NCBI GenBank assembly: GCA_937885345.1
Contig: CAKZZH010000078.1
Coordinates: 1 to 14,607, forward strand
DNA from: an uncultured Lachnospiraceae bacterium
GTDB lineage: Bacteria > Bacillota > Clostridia > Lachnospirales > Lachnospiraceae
DNA length: 14,607 bases
Direction: 5' to 3'
Part shown: positions 6,232 to 13,914 of the stretch, one piece after another
Layout of the letters: each line of letters opens with the position of its first letter
Numbering within the stretch: the stretch's first letter is position 1
The notes under the pieces: model-generated
Told to the model about the DNA's origin: nothing
The model's database searches: none
Seen by the model: only the letters and a program-made list of their open reading frames with translations
Position numbers and translations under genes: made by a program

Positions 6232-7692
6232 ATGGGAGAGACGGTAGGTAAAACTGATCCAATGGTAAAAAAGAAATCCAACGATATGAAGCAATCCAAG
6301 AACATTTTTGTCAAAGCCGGCAGAGCGATTGCATCTTTCTTTAAATGGATAGGGAACGATATCAAAGAAATTGGGGTTACATTTAAAGAAGGCGACTGGA
6401 AGACCAGGATATCTTTCCTGATCATGGGTTTTGGTTCTGTAATGAGAGGCGCGGTATTAAAGGGTATTGCACTCTTTATTCTTGAAGCCGCATTTATTGC
6501 TTATATGGTTTTGTTTGGCGTGGGATATCTTAAGAAATTACCCACACTCGGAACAGTAGAAACACATTTTAATGACCTTGGTGTAAGAGTATACGGCGAT
6601 AATTCATTTCTTATATTGCTGTACGGACTTCTCACCATCATATTTATTATAATCTTCATATTCTCATGGAGAGTTAATGTCAGAGTAAACAGGAACGAAG
6701 AGATCATTCTTAAAAACGGTAAGAAACTTCCTTCCAATGCCAAGACTTTTAAATCTCTTTTTGATGAGAACTTTGACAAGACACTTCTTGCACTTCCTGT
6801 ACTCGGGGTAAGCCTTTTTACAATGCTTCCCATCATTTTCATGATATGTGTTGCATTTACCAATTATGACTACACACATCAGTCACCTACCAAGCTATTT
6901 ACATGGGTAGGCTTTGACAACTTTGTAAATATGTTTTCAACAGCAACCGATGGCTATGGCTCAACATTTATGGGAGTTCTCGGTTGGACACTTATTTGGG
7001 CTTTCTTTGCAACATTCCTTAACTATTTCCTTGGTATGGCTGTTGCACTTCTTATAAATAAAAAAGGAGTCAAGTTTAAGAAACTCTGGAGAACGATCCT
7101 CGTACTTACGATCGCTATTCCTCAGTTCGTTTCTCTCCTTTATGTATCAAAGATGTTTGCCGTAGACGGAATCATCAACAAATTCCTTTTGGCTCATGGC
7201 TGGATAGACAAAGCGATTCCTTTCTGGACCAACGGCACATATGCAAGAATACTTATAATCATTATTAATCTCTGGATCGGTATTCCTTATCTGATGCTTA
7301 TTGCAACCGGACTTCTTATGAATATTCCCGAGGATCTTTATGAATCGGCAAGAATTGACGGTGCCAACAAGTTCCAGATGTTTATGAAGATCACACTTCC
7401 TTATATGTTATTTGTTACCGGACCTTATCTTCTTACACAATTTACAGGTAACCTTAACAACTTTAACGTCATATACCTTCTTACGGGTGGCGGACCTACA
7501 TCCACAACGCTTACGGGCGGTGCCGGCAAGACCGACCTTCTTGTTACCTGGCTCTATAAAATGACAGTCGACAAGACGGATTATAAGACCGCAGCCGTAA
7601 TCGGTATTATGGTTTTCCTTGTAACGGCGATTATATCACTGGTGGTATATAACATTATTCCGTCAGTAAAAGATGAGGAGGGATTTCAATAA
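6232..7692 (+). CDS. ABC sugar importer permease, MalF-like
   Basis: Inner-membrane permease forming the translocation channel with the MalG-like partner. I place the start at 6232 because GGAGG at 6222-6226 lies 5 nt upstream; the in-frame ATG at 6220 has no site before it. The protein has 486 residues. It has a charged cytoplasmic N-terminus, then the GDWKTRISFLIMGFGSVMRG segment typical of Gram-positive MalF/GanP proteins, and two N-terminal hydrophobic segments. A short charged loop and a six-helix binding-protein-dependent transport domain follow. The EAA loop that contacts the ATPase is at about 371-390 (ESARIDGANKFQMFMKITLP). The C-terminal region has the LLTGGGP signature. The 1-nt overlap with the next gene (TAATG) shows coupled translation. 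No ATP-binding subunit is encoded here, so it must use one from elsewhere, as is common for multi-importer MsmK-type ATPases. Confidence 0.93.
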   Translation: MGETVGKTDPMVKKKSNDMKQSKNIFVKAGRAIASFFKWIGNDIKEIGVTFKEGDWKTRISFLIMGFGSVMRGAVLKGIALFILEAAFIAYMVLFGVGYLKKLPTLGTVETHFNDLGVRVYGDNSFLILLYGLLTIIFIIIFIFSWRVNVRVNRNEEIILKNGKKLPSNAKTFKSLFDENFDKTLLALPVLGVSLFTMLPIIFMICVAFTNYDYTHQSPTKLFTWVGFDNFVNMFSTATDGYGSTFMGVLGWTLIWAFFATFLNYFLGMAVALLINKKGVKFKKLWRTILVLTIAIPQFVSLLYVSKMFAVDGIINKFLLAHGWIDKAIPFWTNGTYARILIIIINLWIGIPYLMLIATGLLMNIPEDLYESARIDGANKFQMFMKITLPYMLFVTGPYLLTQFTGNLNNFNVIYLLTGGGPTSTTLTGGAGKTDLLVTWLYKMTVDKTDYKTAAVIGIMVFLVTAIISLVVYNIIPSVKDEEGFQ

Positions 7693-8585
7693 TGGCTAAA
7701 GCAATAACAGGCAAAAGAAAAGTGCCCAAAATGCACAAGCAGCATAAAGTTGCAGGTCTTGTAGGAGCTTATATACTTCTTGTTATTATAAGTATTATTT
7801 GGTTATTTCCCTTCGTGGGTATTGTACTTCAGAGTTTCAGATCCTATCTTACCGAAGATGGTGGAATGGTAAGCTACCTTGTCCCCAAGGCATTTTCATG
7901 GGATAATTACGCTTTCCTTTTCTCCGAAGGTTCCGGATTTACAAGATGGTATATCAATACCGTTATTATCGCATTCTTCGTTGCAATCCTGCAGACACTT
8001 ATGGTCCTTTCAGTCAGCTATGCACTTTCAAGAATGAGATTTAAGGGTAGAAGACTTCTCATGAACCTTTGGTTGATCCTCGGAATGTTCCCCGGATTCC
8101 TTACCATGATCTGTCTCTACTTCCTTCTTAAGAACTTCGGACTTACACAGGAGGGGGCTATCCCGGGACTTATTCTGATAGGATTTGCTTCTTCCGGTAT
8201 GGGATATTATGTATGTAAAGGATATTTTGATACGATTCCCAAGTCTCTTGATGAGGCTGCCAGAATTGACGGTGCTTCGAGAGCAAGAATATTCTTTAAT
8301 ATTACGATACCGCTTTCAAAGCCGATCATAATCTACACAGCACTTACAGCGTTTATGGCACCTTGGTGTGATTATGTATTTGCTTCTTATGTAGCTTTTG
8401 GTAAGACATCAAGTTACAACGTGGCCGTTGGTCTCTACCAGTGGGTTAACAATCAGGATTATCAGGGATATTTTACCAGATTCTGCGCCGGCGGCGTAAT
8501 GGTTGCGATCCCGATAACGATTCTGTTCATGCTCCTTCAGAGGTATTATGTTGAAGGTGTGACCGGTGGTGCCGTAAAGGGTTAA
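7692..8585 (+). CDS. ABC sugar importer permease, MalG-like
   Basis: Second permease subunit, 297 residues, about the normal MalG length, with six predicted membrane segments. The N-terminal helix is YILLVIISIIWLFPFVGIVL; the EAA loop is at about 187-206 (DEAARIDGASRARIFFNITI), contacting the ATPase. The start ATG shares its A with the last base of the upstream stop codon, and AGGAGGG at 7676-7682 is the ribosome binding site. It ends just before a strong terminator at 8599-8633, which closes the importer operon. Family and role are secure; substrate is inferred from context only. Confidence 0.94.
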   Translation: MAKAITGKRKVPKMHKQHKVAGLVGAYILLVIISIIWLFPFVGIVLQSFRSYLTEDGGMVSYLVPKAFSWDNYAFLFSEGSGFTRWYINTVIIAFFVAILQTLMVLSVSYALSRMRFKGRRLLMNLWLILGMFPGFLTMICLYFLLKNFGLTQEGAIPGLILIGFASSGMGYYVCKGYFDTIPKSLDEAARIDGASRARIFFNITIPLSKPIIIYTALTAFMAPWCDYVFASYVAFGKTSSYNVAVGLYQWVNNQDYQGYFTRFCAGGVMVAIPITILFMLLQRYYVEGVTGGAVKG

Positions 8586-8598
8586 TCACGATTACAGA

Positions 8599-8633
8599 CG
8601 GCCTTCGGCTTATATAGCCGGAGGCCGATTTTT
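8599..8633 (+). terminator. Rho-independent terminator after malG-like gene
   Basis: CGGCCTTCGGCT and AGCCGGAGGCCG form a 12-bp stem with one U-G pair around TATAT, followed by ATTTTT. It separates the importer genes from the amylase gene, only 30 nt downstream. No good promoter is visible in between, so partial read-through probably feeds the amylase gene. Confidence 0.85.
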
Positions 8634-8662
8634 GGTTATGATAAAAGAAGGTAGGATTTAAA

Positions 8663-10360
8663 ATGAAAAAAATTGTTTCACTTATATGCGCTGTCACTAT
8701 GACGGCAGCGATGTTTATGGGGTGCACCGGTACATCTTCGAGTGCTTCGTCGGATGCGGCGGACAGTAATTCGGCATCGGGCGCCTCATCTGTGGATGAG
8801 AATCCTTCGGGCAGTGCATCTTCTGTGGCTGATTCCGCTTTTGATCAGGAGGATATTCCTCTTAATATTGTTGATGATAATTACAGGAATTATTATGAGA
8901 TTTTTGTCGGATCATTTTATGATTCAAACGGGGACGGAATAGGAGACCTTAACGGTATTTATCAGAAACTTGATTACATTGCGGATATGGGCTTTACCGG
9001 AATATGGCTTACACCTATTATGGAATCCACAACCTATCATAAATACGATGTAGTTGATTATTATATGATCGATGAAGACTTCGGTACGATGATGGATTTT
9101 AAGAATCTTGTGGATGGATGCCATGAGAGAGGGATCAATATCATTATCGACTTTGTAATGAATCATACATCAACGCAGCATGAGTGGTTTAAGACTGCGA
9201 CTCAGTATCTTAAAGGTCTTGGCACCGATGAGGTTCCAAATGCTGAGGAGTGTCCTGAATATGGGTATTATCATTTTTCACAGAAAAATGCCTCCAATTA
9301 CAGTAAAGTATCGGGTACCGGCTGGTACTACGAGAGTGTGTTCTGGTCGGAGATGCCCGATCTTGATCTGTCCAACGAGTCACTTCGCAGGGAGATCGAG
9401 GCGATCGCGGATTACTGGATAGATGCCGGTATTGACGGTTTCAGAATGGATGCTTCAATGCATTATGAAGAGAATGATGCTTCATTTAACGCTGAAGTGC
9501 TTGACTGGTTATACAGTCACTGCCTTGAGAAAAATCCTGATTTCTACATGGTTTCGGAGGTTTGGGCAGGTTCTTCGGTAATTGCGGATTATTATAAGAG
9601 CAACACGCCGAGCATGTTTAACTTCCCGCTTTCAAGCGGTGAGGGCGCGCTTGCCAAGACCGCAAACGGTACAATGAAGGCTGAGGCTTTTATTGATAAA
9701 ATAATCAGCCTCGATTCCGAATATTCTGCATCTTACGCGGATTATATCGATGCGCCTTTCCTCTCCAATCACGATCAGATAAGAATTTCGAACACGCTCA
9801 ACGGTGATCCCGTTAAGATAAAATATGCAGCCGGACTTCTTCTTACACTTCCCGGAAATCCCTTTGTTTACTACGGCGAAGAGATCGGTATGAAGAGTAA
9901 GGGAACGGAAGACCCGAATAAGAGACTTCCTATGGTATGGTCCAAGACCGACGATACCGGAATGACCGATCTTCCCGATGGAGCATCTTCGGGAATTGAG
10001 TCGAATTTTGACGGCGTGGATCTACAGCTTGATGATAAGGATTCCATTCTGAATTATTACAAGAAAGCGCTTCTTATCCGTAATCAGAATCCCGAGCTTG
10101 CAAGAGGAGATATGGTTAAGCTCGATGCTCTCTGTGACGGAACGGTAGCGGCAGTAAGAAGGACTTATGATTCAAGCTCGATCATCGTTATTTATAATTC
10201 TTCGGAAGAGGCGGCCACGATCGATCTGTCCGCAGAAAGCTCCATTGATACGAGCACGATCGAGATGAGAGGATATCTCACCGTTGATTCTTCCGACGCC
10301 GTAACACTTGACGGAACAAGCCTTGTGATGCCGGGCAGATCCATCTGTATAATAAAATAA
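8663..10360 (+). CDS. GH13 alpha-amylase-family lipoprotein
   Basis: Surface-anchored glycoside hydrolase of 565 residues likely to cut alpha-1,4-glucans (starch, maltodextrin) into oligosaccharides for the adjacent importer. The start at 8663 has AGAAGGTAGGA upstream and a lipoprotein signal (MFMGC, Cys21; Phe rather than Leu/Val/Ile at -3 is slightly atypical). A Ser/Ala/Asp linker to about residue 62 begins with the same CTGTSSS as the binding protein. The catalytic barrel has all conserved regions: DFVMNH (163-168), GFRMDAS (259-265) with nucleophile Asp263, SEVWA (298-302) with acid/base Glu299, and FLSNHD (366-371) with Asp371. MPDLD at 231-235 matches the region V type between oligo-1,6-glucosidases and neopullulanases (GH13_36-like), so alpha-1,6 or cyclodextrin activity is possible. 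A beta-sandwich C domain ends the protein. Exact specificity cannot be read from sequence. Confidence 0.92.
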   Translation: MKKIVSLICAVTMTAAMFMGCTGTSSSASSDAADSNSASGASSVDENPSGSASSVADSAFDQEDIPLNIVDDNYRNYYEIFVGSFYDSNGDGIGDLNGIYQKLDYIADMGFTGIWLTPIMESTTYHKYDVVDYYMIDEDFGTMMDFKNLVDGCHERGINIIIDFVMNHTSTQHEWFKTATQYLKGLGTDEVPNAEECPEYGYYHFSQKNASNYSKVSGTGWYYESVFWSEMPDLDLSNESLRREIEAIADYWIDAGIDGFRMDASMHYEENDASFNAEVLDWLYSHCLEKNPDFYMVSEVWAGSSVIADYYKSNTPSMFNFPLSSGEGALAKTANGTMKAEAFIDKIISLDSEYSASYADYIDAPFLSNHDQIRISNTLNGDPVKIKYAAGLLLTLPGNPFVYYGEEIGMKSKGTEDPNKRLPMVWSKTDDTGMTDLPDGASSGIESNFDGVDLQLDDKDSILNYYKKALLIRNQNPELARGDMVKLDALCDGTVAAVRRTYDSSSIIVIYNSSEEAATIDLSAESSIDTSTIEMRGYLTVDSSDAVTLDGTSLVMPGRSICIIK

Positions 10361-10366
10361 TTATTT

Positions 10367-10395
10367 AAGCGGCACCCTGTTGAAGGGTGCCGCTT
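10367..10395. terminator. Bidirectional terminator between convergent genes
   Basis: AAGCGGCACCCT and AGGGTGCCGCTT form a perfect 12-bp stem around GTTGA, 6 nt after the amylase stop and 25 nt from the carB stop on the other strand. The + strand tail (TATGTG) is a weak T run. The - strand tail (AAATAATTATTTTATT) is more T-rich, so it probably serves both genes. Confidence 0.8.
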
Positions 10396-10420
10396 TATGT
10401 GCTATATAAAATAGTCTGTT

Positions 10421-12961
10421 CTAGTGAATCTCTTTGTGCCATTCCTGAAGCGACTTAATGTCATCGTCACCGTATTTTTTGACGTAGCTTATTCCCTCGG
10501 CTGCGGCCTTGGCGGCTGCAACGGTTGTGATATAGGGGATTCTGGCCTTGATGGCACTCTTTCTGAGGTAACTGTCATCGTGAACGCTGTCCTTACCGAT
10601 AGGAGTGTTGATCACAAGATTGATATCTCCGTTAGTGATCATATCCATAATATTCGGACGTCCCTCGTATAATTTTTTAACCTTCTCGGCAGGTATGCCT
10701 GCTGCGGTGATAAGATCGAAAGTAGTACCTGTTGCCAGTATTTTAAAACCGGCCTCATTAAACAATCTTGCAATCTCCGGTGCCTCCGGATGATCTTTCT
10801 TGTTTAACGAAATAAGAACGTTTCCTTCGGTCGGAAGTTCTGCTTTGGCAGCTTCTTCGGCCTTAAAGAAGGCTTCACCGGTTGTCGATGACAAACCGAG
10901 TACCTCACCTGTGGAACGCATCTCCGGTCCCAATACCGGGTCAACCTCAGGGAACATATTAAACGGGAATACTGCCTCTTTAACTCCATAATACGGAATA
11001 TCTCTTTCCGTTAACCCGGGAACCGGTGAAGGCTTACCGGTAAGCTCGGAAGTGATGATCTCAACCGCAAGCGGTACCATGCGGATGTTACATACTTTGG
11101 AAACCAAAGGAACGGTACGGGATGCTCTGGGATTCGCCTCTATAACGAATACCTTGCCATCCTCAATGGCGTACTGCATATTCATAAGTCCCACAACATG
11201 CATCTCCTGTGCGATCTTGCGGGTGTATTCCTTGATGGTCTTAAGGTTCTCATCAGGAATATGCTTGGACGGAATGATACAAGCGGAGTCACCGGAATGA
11301 ATTCCCGCAAGCTCTATATGCTCCATAACGGCAGGAACATAAGCGTTGGTGCCGTCCGCAATGGCATCTGCCTCACATTCCATTGCGTGATTTAAGAATC
11401 TGTCTATAAGAATAGGTCTGTCGGGAGTAACACCGATAGCCGCATTCATATAATCGGTCATGCTTTCATCATCGTAAACAACTTCCATTCCGCGGCCGCC
11501 AAGTACGAAAGAAGGGCGAACCATTACGGGATAACCGATCTTATGAGCGGTAGCGATCGCCTCTTCGACGGTTGTTGCCATTCCGGCTTCGGGCATCGGG
11601 ATGCCGAGTTTATCCATCATTGCGCGGAAGAGATCCCTGTCCTCTGCAAGGTCGATAACTTCGGGCGTTGTTCCGAGGATCTTAACACCGTTCTTCTGAA
11701 GGCTGTCAGCAAGGTTAAGAGGTGTCTGACCGCCGAACTGAGCGATAACGCCGACAGGCTTTTCCTTACGGTAGATGCTGAGTACATCCTCGAGTGTTAA
11801 CGGCTCAAAGTATAATTTATCGGAAGTATCATAGTCGGTGGATACGGTTTCCGGATTACAGTTAACTATGATAGTCTCGAAGCCGAGTTTCTTTAAGGAC
11901 TGAGCCGCATGTACGCAGCAGTAGTCAAACTCGATACCCTGACCTATACGGTTCGGACCGCCGCCGAGGATCATAACCTTGGGCTTGTCTGTATTGATCG
12001 GATCGTTGTCCTTGGCATTGTAGGTAGAGTAGTAGTAAGCGCTGTCCTCTGTTCCGCTTACATGCACCGAATCCCAGTTCTCGCACTGTCCGAGAGCTTC
12101 GCGCTTCTCACGGATCGAATCCTCCGATATTCCGAGAATCTGCGAGAGGTATTTGTCGGAGAAGCCGTCTTTCTTGGCCTGAATAAGAGCTTCATCAGAA
12201 GGCATGCTTCCCTTGCATTCAAGAAGTTTTTCTTCCTCACATACAAGTTCCTTCATTTGCTCGATAAAATATTTTTTAACCTTGGTGAGCTCGAAGATCT
12301 CATCTACGGTAGCGCCCTTACGAAGTGCCTCATACATTATAAAATGGCGCTCGCTTGAAGCGGTTATGAGAAGCTTGAGAAGTTCTTCCTTATCCAGGGT
12401 ATTATAGTTCTTAACAAAGCCGAGTCCGTAGCGGTCTTTTTCAAGAGAACGGATCGCTTTCTGGAAGGCCTCCTTGTAATTCTTACCGATACTCATTACC
12501 TCGCCGACGGCGCGCATCTGTGTACCTAATTTGTCCTCTACGCCCTTGAATTTCTCAAATGCCCAGCGAGCGAATTTTACAACCACATAGTCACCGTCCG
12601 GAACATATTTGTTCAGGGTGCCGTATTTACCGCAGGGAAGCTCGGAAAGGGTAAGACCTGTAGCAAGCTTTGCGGATACGAGAGCAATGGGGAAGCCTGT
12701 TGCCTTCGATGCAAGTGCCGAAGAACGTGAGGTTCTCGGGTTGATCTCTATAACTACCACACGTCCCGAAACAGGATCGTGTGCGAACTGTACATTGGTT
12801 CCGCCGATGACTCCGATATGCTCTACTATCCTGTATGCCTGCTCCTGCAGACTCTTCTGCACATGTCCGCTTAGTTCATTTTTCATGAAATACACGCACA
12901 AAGATCCCAGTGACGTGCCGATAAACGGTACCATCATTCCCCAAAATATATCCAAGTTCAT
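10421..12961 (-). CDS. carB: Carbamoyl-phosphate synthase large subunit, missing N-terminus, fused to a ZIP fragment
   Basis: CarB makes carbamoyl phosphate from bicarbonate, glutamine-derived ammonia and two ATP, feeding pyrimidine and arginine synthesis. The 846-residue frame starts with about 35 residues of an unrelated ZIP transporter. True CarB sequence starts at about residue 37-43 (QEQAYRIVEHIGVIGGTNVQF), which matches about residue 265 of full-length CarB (usual length 1065-1075). What remains: the end of the carboxyphosphate ATP-grasp domain (VIEINPRTSRSSALASKATG, 69-88), the oligomerisation domain (about 185-320), and the complete carbamoyl-phosphate ATP-grasp domain (ILGGGPNRIGQGIEFDY 331-347; FGGQTPLN 409-416; VIEANPRASRT 606-616). 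The MGS-like allosteric domain follows (about 712-846). With the first ATP-grasp domain broken, this product could not run the full reaction. No carA is present; it would normally sit just upstream, where the junction lies. Confidence 0.93.
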   Translation of the reverse strand: MNLDIFWGMMVPFIGTSLGSLCVYFMKNELSGHVQKSLQEQAYRIVEHIGVIGGTNVQFAHDPVSGRVVVIEINPRTSRSSALASKATGFPIALVSAKLATGLTLSELPCGKYGTLNKYVPDGDYVVVKFARWAFEKFKGVEDKLGTQMRAVGEVMSIGKNYKEAFQKAIRSLEKDRYGLGFVKNYNTLDKEELLKLLITASSERHFIMYEALRKGATVDEIFELTKVKKYFIEQMKELVCEEEKLLECKGSMPSDEALIQAKKDGFSDKYLSQILGISEDSIREKREALGQCENWDSVHVSGTEDSAYYYSTYNAKDNDPINTDKPKVMILGGGPNRIGQGIEFDYCCVHAAQSLKKLGFETIIVNCNPETVSTDYDTSDKLYFEPLTLEDVLSIYRKEKPVGVIAQFGGQTPLNLADSLQKNGVKILGTTPEVIDLAEDRDLFRAMMDKLGIPMPEAGMATTVEEAIATAHKIGYPVMVRPSFVLGGRGMEVVYDDESMTDYMNAAIGVTPDRPILIDRFLNHAMECEADAIADGTNAYVPAVMEHIELAGIHSGDSACIIPSKHIPDENLKTIKEYTRKIAQEMHVVGLMNMQYAIEDGKVFVIEANPRASRTVPLVSKVCNIRMVPLAVEIITSELTGKPSPVPGLTERDIPYYGVKEAVFPFNMFPEVDPVLGPEMRSTGEVLGLSSTTGEAFFKAEEAAKAELPTEGNVLISLNKKDHPEAPEIARLFNEAGFKILATGTTFDLITAAGIPAEKVKKLYEGRPNIMDMITNGDINLVINTPIGKDSVHDDSYLRKSAIKARIPYITTVAAAKAAAEGISYVKKYGDDDIKSLQEWHKEIH
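12835..12865. other. Junction between ZIP transporter start and carB interior
   Basis: On the - strand the frame passes from ZIP-type sequence (FMKNELSGHVQK) to CarB-type sequence (QEQAYRIVEHIGVIGG) within about ten codons, staying in frame. The ZIP gene loses everything after its first helix; carB loses about 265 codons. No mobile element is visible. Together with the break near 1840, this bounds an 11-kb piece whose two end genes are both truncated. Confidence 0.75.
12857..12961 (-). pseudogene. N-terminal stub of a ZIP-family metal transporter
   Basis: The first 35 residues (MNLDIFWGMMVPFIGTSLGS, then LCVYFMKNELSGHVQ) match the first membrane helix and loop of Clostridial ZIP-family (ZupT-like) zinc or iron permeases. 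There the next residues are usually an ALTGFAAGVMVAAS-type second helix; here CarB sequence follows instead. The stub keeps its own ribosome binding site (AGAGGTGA on the - strand, about 12966-12973) and consensus promoter, so the ATG at 12961 is the true ZIP start. The identification is by recall of the family pattern from a short stretch. Confidence 0.65.
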
Positions 12962-12994
12962 ACTTTCACCTCTTCAGTTACCTTTAGCTAACTT

Positions 12995-13023
12995 ATTATA
13001 GAAGTTTTTTCAAACCGATGCAA
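12995..13023 (-). promoter_or_regulatory. Sigma-A promoter of the ZIP gene
   Basis: On the - strand, TTGCAT (13018-13023) and TATAAT (12995-13000) are 17 bp apart. Transcription would begin near 12988, giving a leader of about 27 nt before the ATG at 12961. It is the ZIP gene's own promoter and not a carB promoter. Confidence 0.78.
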
Positions 13024-13050
13024 TTTCAAAATACCGTCCGGTTGTATCTT

Positions 13051-13068
13051 GCTTTTCTTAAGAAAAGC
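13051..13068. repeat. 18-bp perfect palindrome at the PARG gene end
   Basis: GCTTTTCTTAAGAAAAGC is its own reverse complement and touches the stop codon (13068-13070) of the - strand PARG gene. As RNA it forms a 7-bp stem with a TTAA loop. It is not followed by a T run on either strand, so it is a doubtful terminator. It lies 28 bp upstream of the ZIP -35 box and could also be a protein-binding site. Confidence 0.5.
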
Positions 13069-13862
13069 TATCCGTCTTTTTGAAAGCACTTCCGGAACAC
13101 TTCGTAGTTTTCGTTTCCGGATCTCTTTATCGCAAAGATCAGATATGGAATCTTCTGCGTATAGTTTCCTGTCTCAATCACTTCTTTGAACACTTCAGAA
13201 ACCAGGCTTGGCGGATTGCGGAAAGCACCGCAGCCAAAGGCACCTAAGATCAATACCTGCACATCATTATCTACCGCTGCCTCTAAGATGTTCTGAATTC
13301 TCGAGGTGAAGATTTCTTTCAGCTCTTCTTCGCTTTTTTGATATCTGCCGGAATTATACGGAGCAGCAGAGGTAAGGATATCGACATGGATCCACTCCTC
13401 TTTACGCAGATACTGCGGATTCGTCTGATCATCCTTAAACACGCAGATATCCGTATTGTAGATCAGACGGTCCGATGCCGAATAGCTGTCCGCTCTTTTA
13501 TGATAGCCATAATACTCTCCATAAACATTTCCTGAAATCAGGCACAAATAGAGATTGCTGCTGCGGCACAGAGCCTCTTCCTGTGCCATGGCACCGTTAG
13601 TGACTCCGCCTCCCGGATGCACCGGGTTAGCAAAATTCAATACCGCTGTTTTACCGAAAGAGATGTATTTTCTTGCAGCATCAAAAGAAGACATCTCCTC
13701 CACAAGAATCTTTCCTGCTTCTTTTAACTCCCGCTCTTCTGCTTTAAATCCCTCCGGATATACCTTTCCGGAAGCAATTGCCTGCTCGGTATCTTCAGAC
13801 AATTCCTTCAGAGAGAATGCTTGTGTATCTTTGAAACACTCGATTAAATCTATCCTGCTCAT
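13068..13862 (-). CDS. Bacterial-type poly(ADP-ribose) glycohydrolase (TIGR02452 family)
   Basis: Macro-domain-fold enzyme of the microbial PARG class, which removes poly(ADP-ribose) or related ADP-ribose modifications. The protein has 264 residues, normal for TIGR02452. The signature is clear: NFANPVHPGGGVTNGAMAQE, with GGG at 84-86 and the catalytic QEE at 94-96. An N-terminal helical extension (FKAEERELKEAGKILVEEMS) precedes it, and ILGAFGCGAFRNPP supplies the second ADP-ribose loop. I chose the ATG at 13862 (MSRIDLIECF) because GGGGAG lies 6 nt upstream (13869-13874). A longer reading from 13925 would run back through the rny terminator. There is no signal peptide. The gene follows rny on the same strand behind a terminator, so it is probably expressed by its own promoter or read-through. 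The biological substrate in this kind of bacterium is unknown. Confidence 0.9.
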   Translation of the reverse strand: MSRIDLIECFKDTQAFSLKELSEDTEQAIASGKVYPEGFKAEERELKEAGKILVEEMSSFDAARKYISFGKTAVLNFANPVHPGGGVTNGAMAQEEALCRSSNLYLCLISGNVYGEYYGYHKRADSYSASDRLIYNTDICVFKDDQTNPQYLRKEEWIHVDILTSAAPYNSGRYQKSEEELKEIFTSRIQNILEAAVDNDVQVLILGAFGCGAFRNPPSLVSEVFKEVIETGNYTQKIPYLIFAIKRSGNENYEVFRKCFQKDG

Positions 13863-13875
13863 AATTATCTCCCCT

Positions 13876-13905
13876 ATTAAAAAACCCGAGGTCTCCCCCG
13901 GGTTT
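13876..13905 (-). terminator. Rho-independent terminator after rny
   Basis: On the - strand, AAACCCGGGG and CCTCGGGTTT form a 10-bp stem with one G-U pair closed by a GAGA (GNRA) tetraloop, running into TTTAAT. It begins 10 nt after the rny stop codon, and the PARG ribosome binding site follows directly. Confidence 0.85.
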
Positions 13906-13914
13906 ACGATTGAA

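Noticed and set aside
11909..12358. 149-residue + strand frame opposite carB
   Set aside because: It lies wholly opposite conserved carB codons, has no ribosome binding site and shows no recognisable domain.
10421..12961. A genuine novel ZIP-CarB fusion enzyme
   Set aside because: The ZIP part is only a first helix with its own promoter, and about 265 residues of CarB's first ATP-grasp domain are absent; a join artefact or deletion is simpler.
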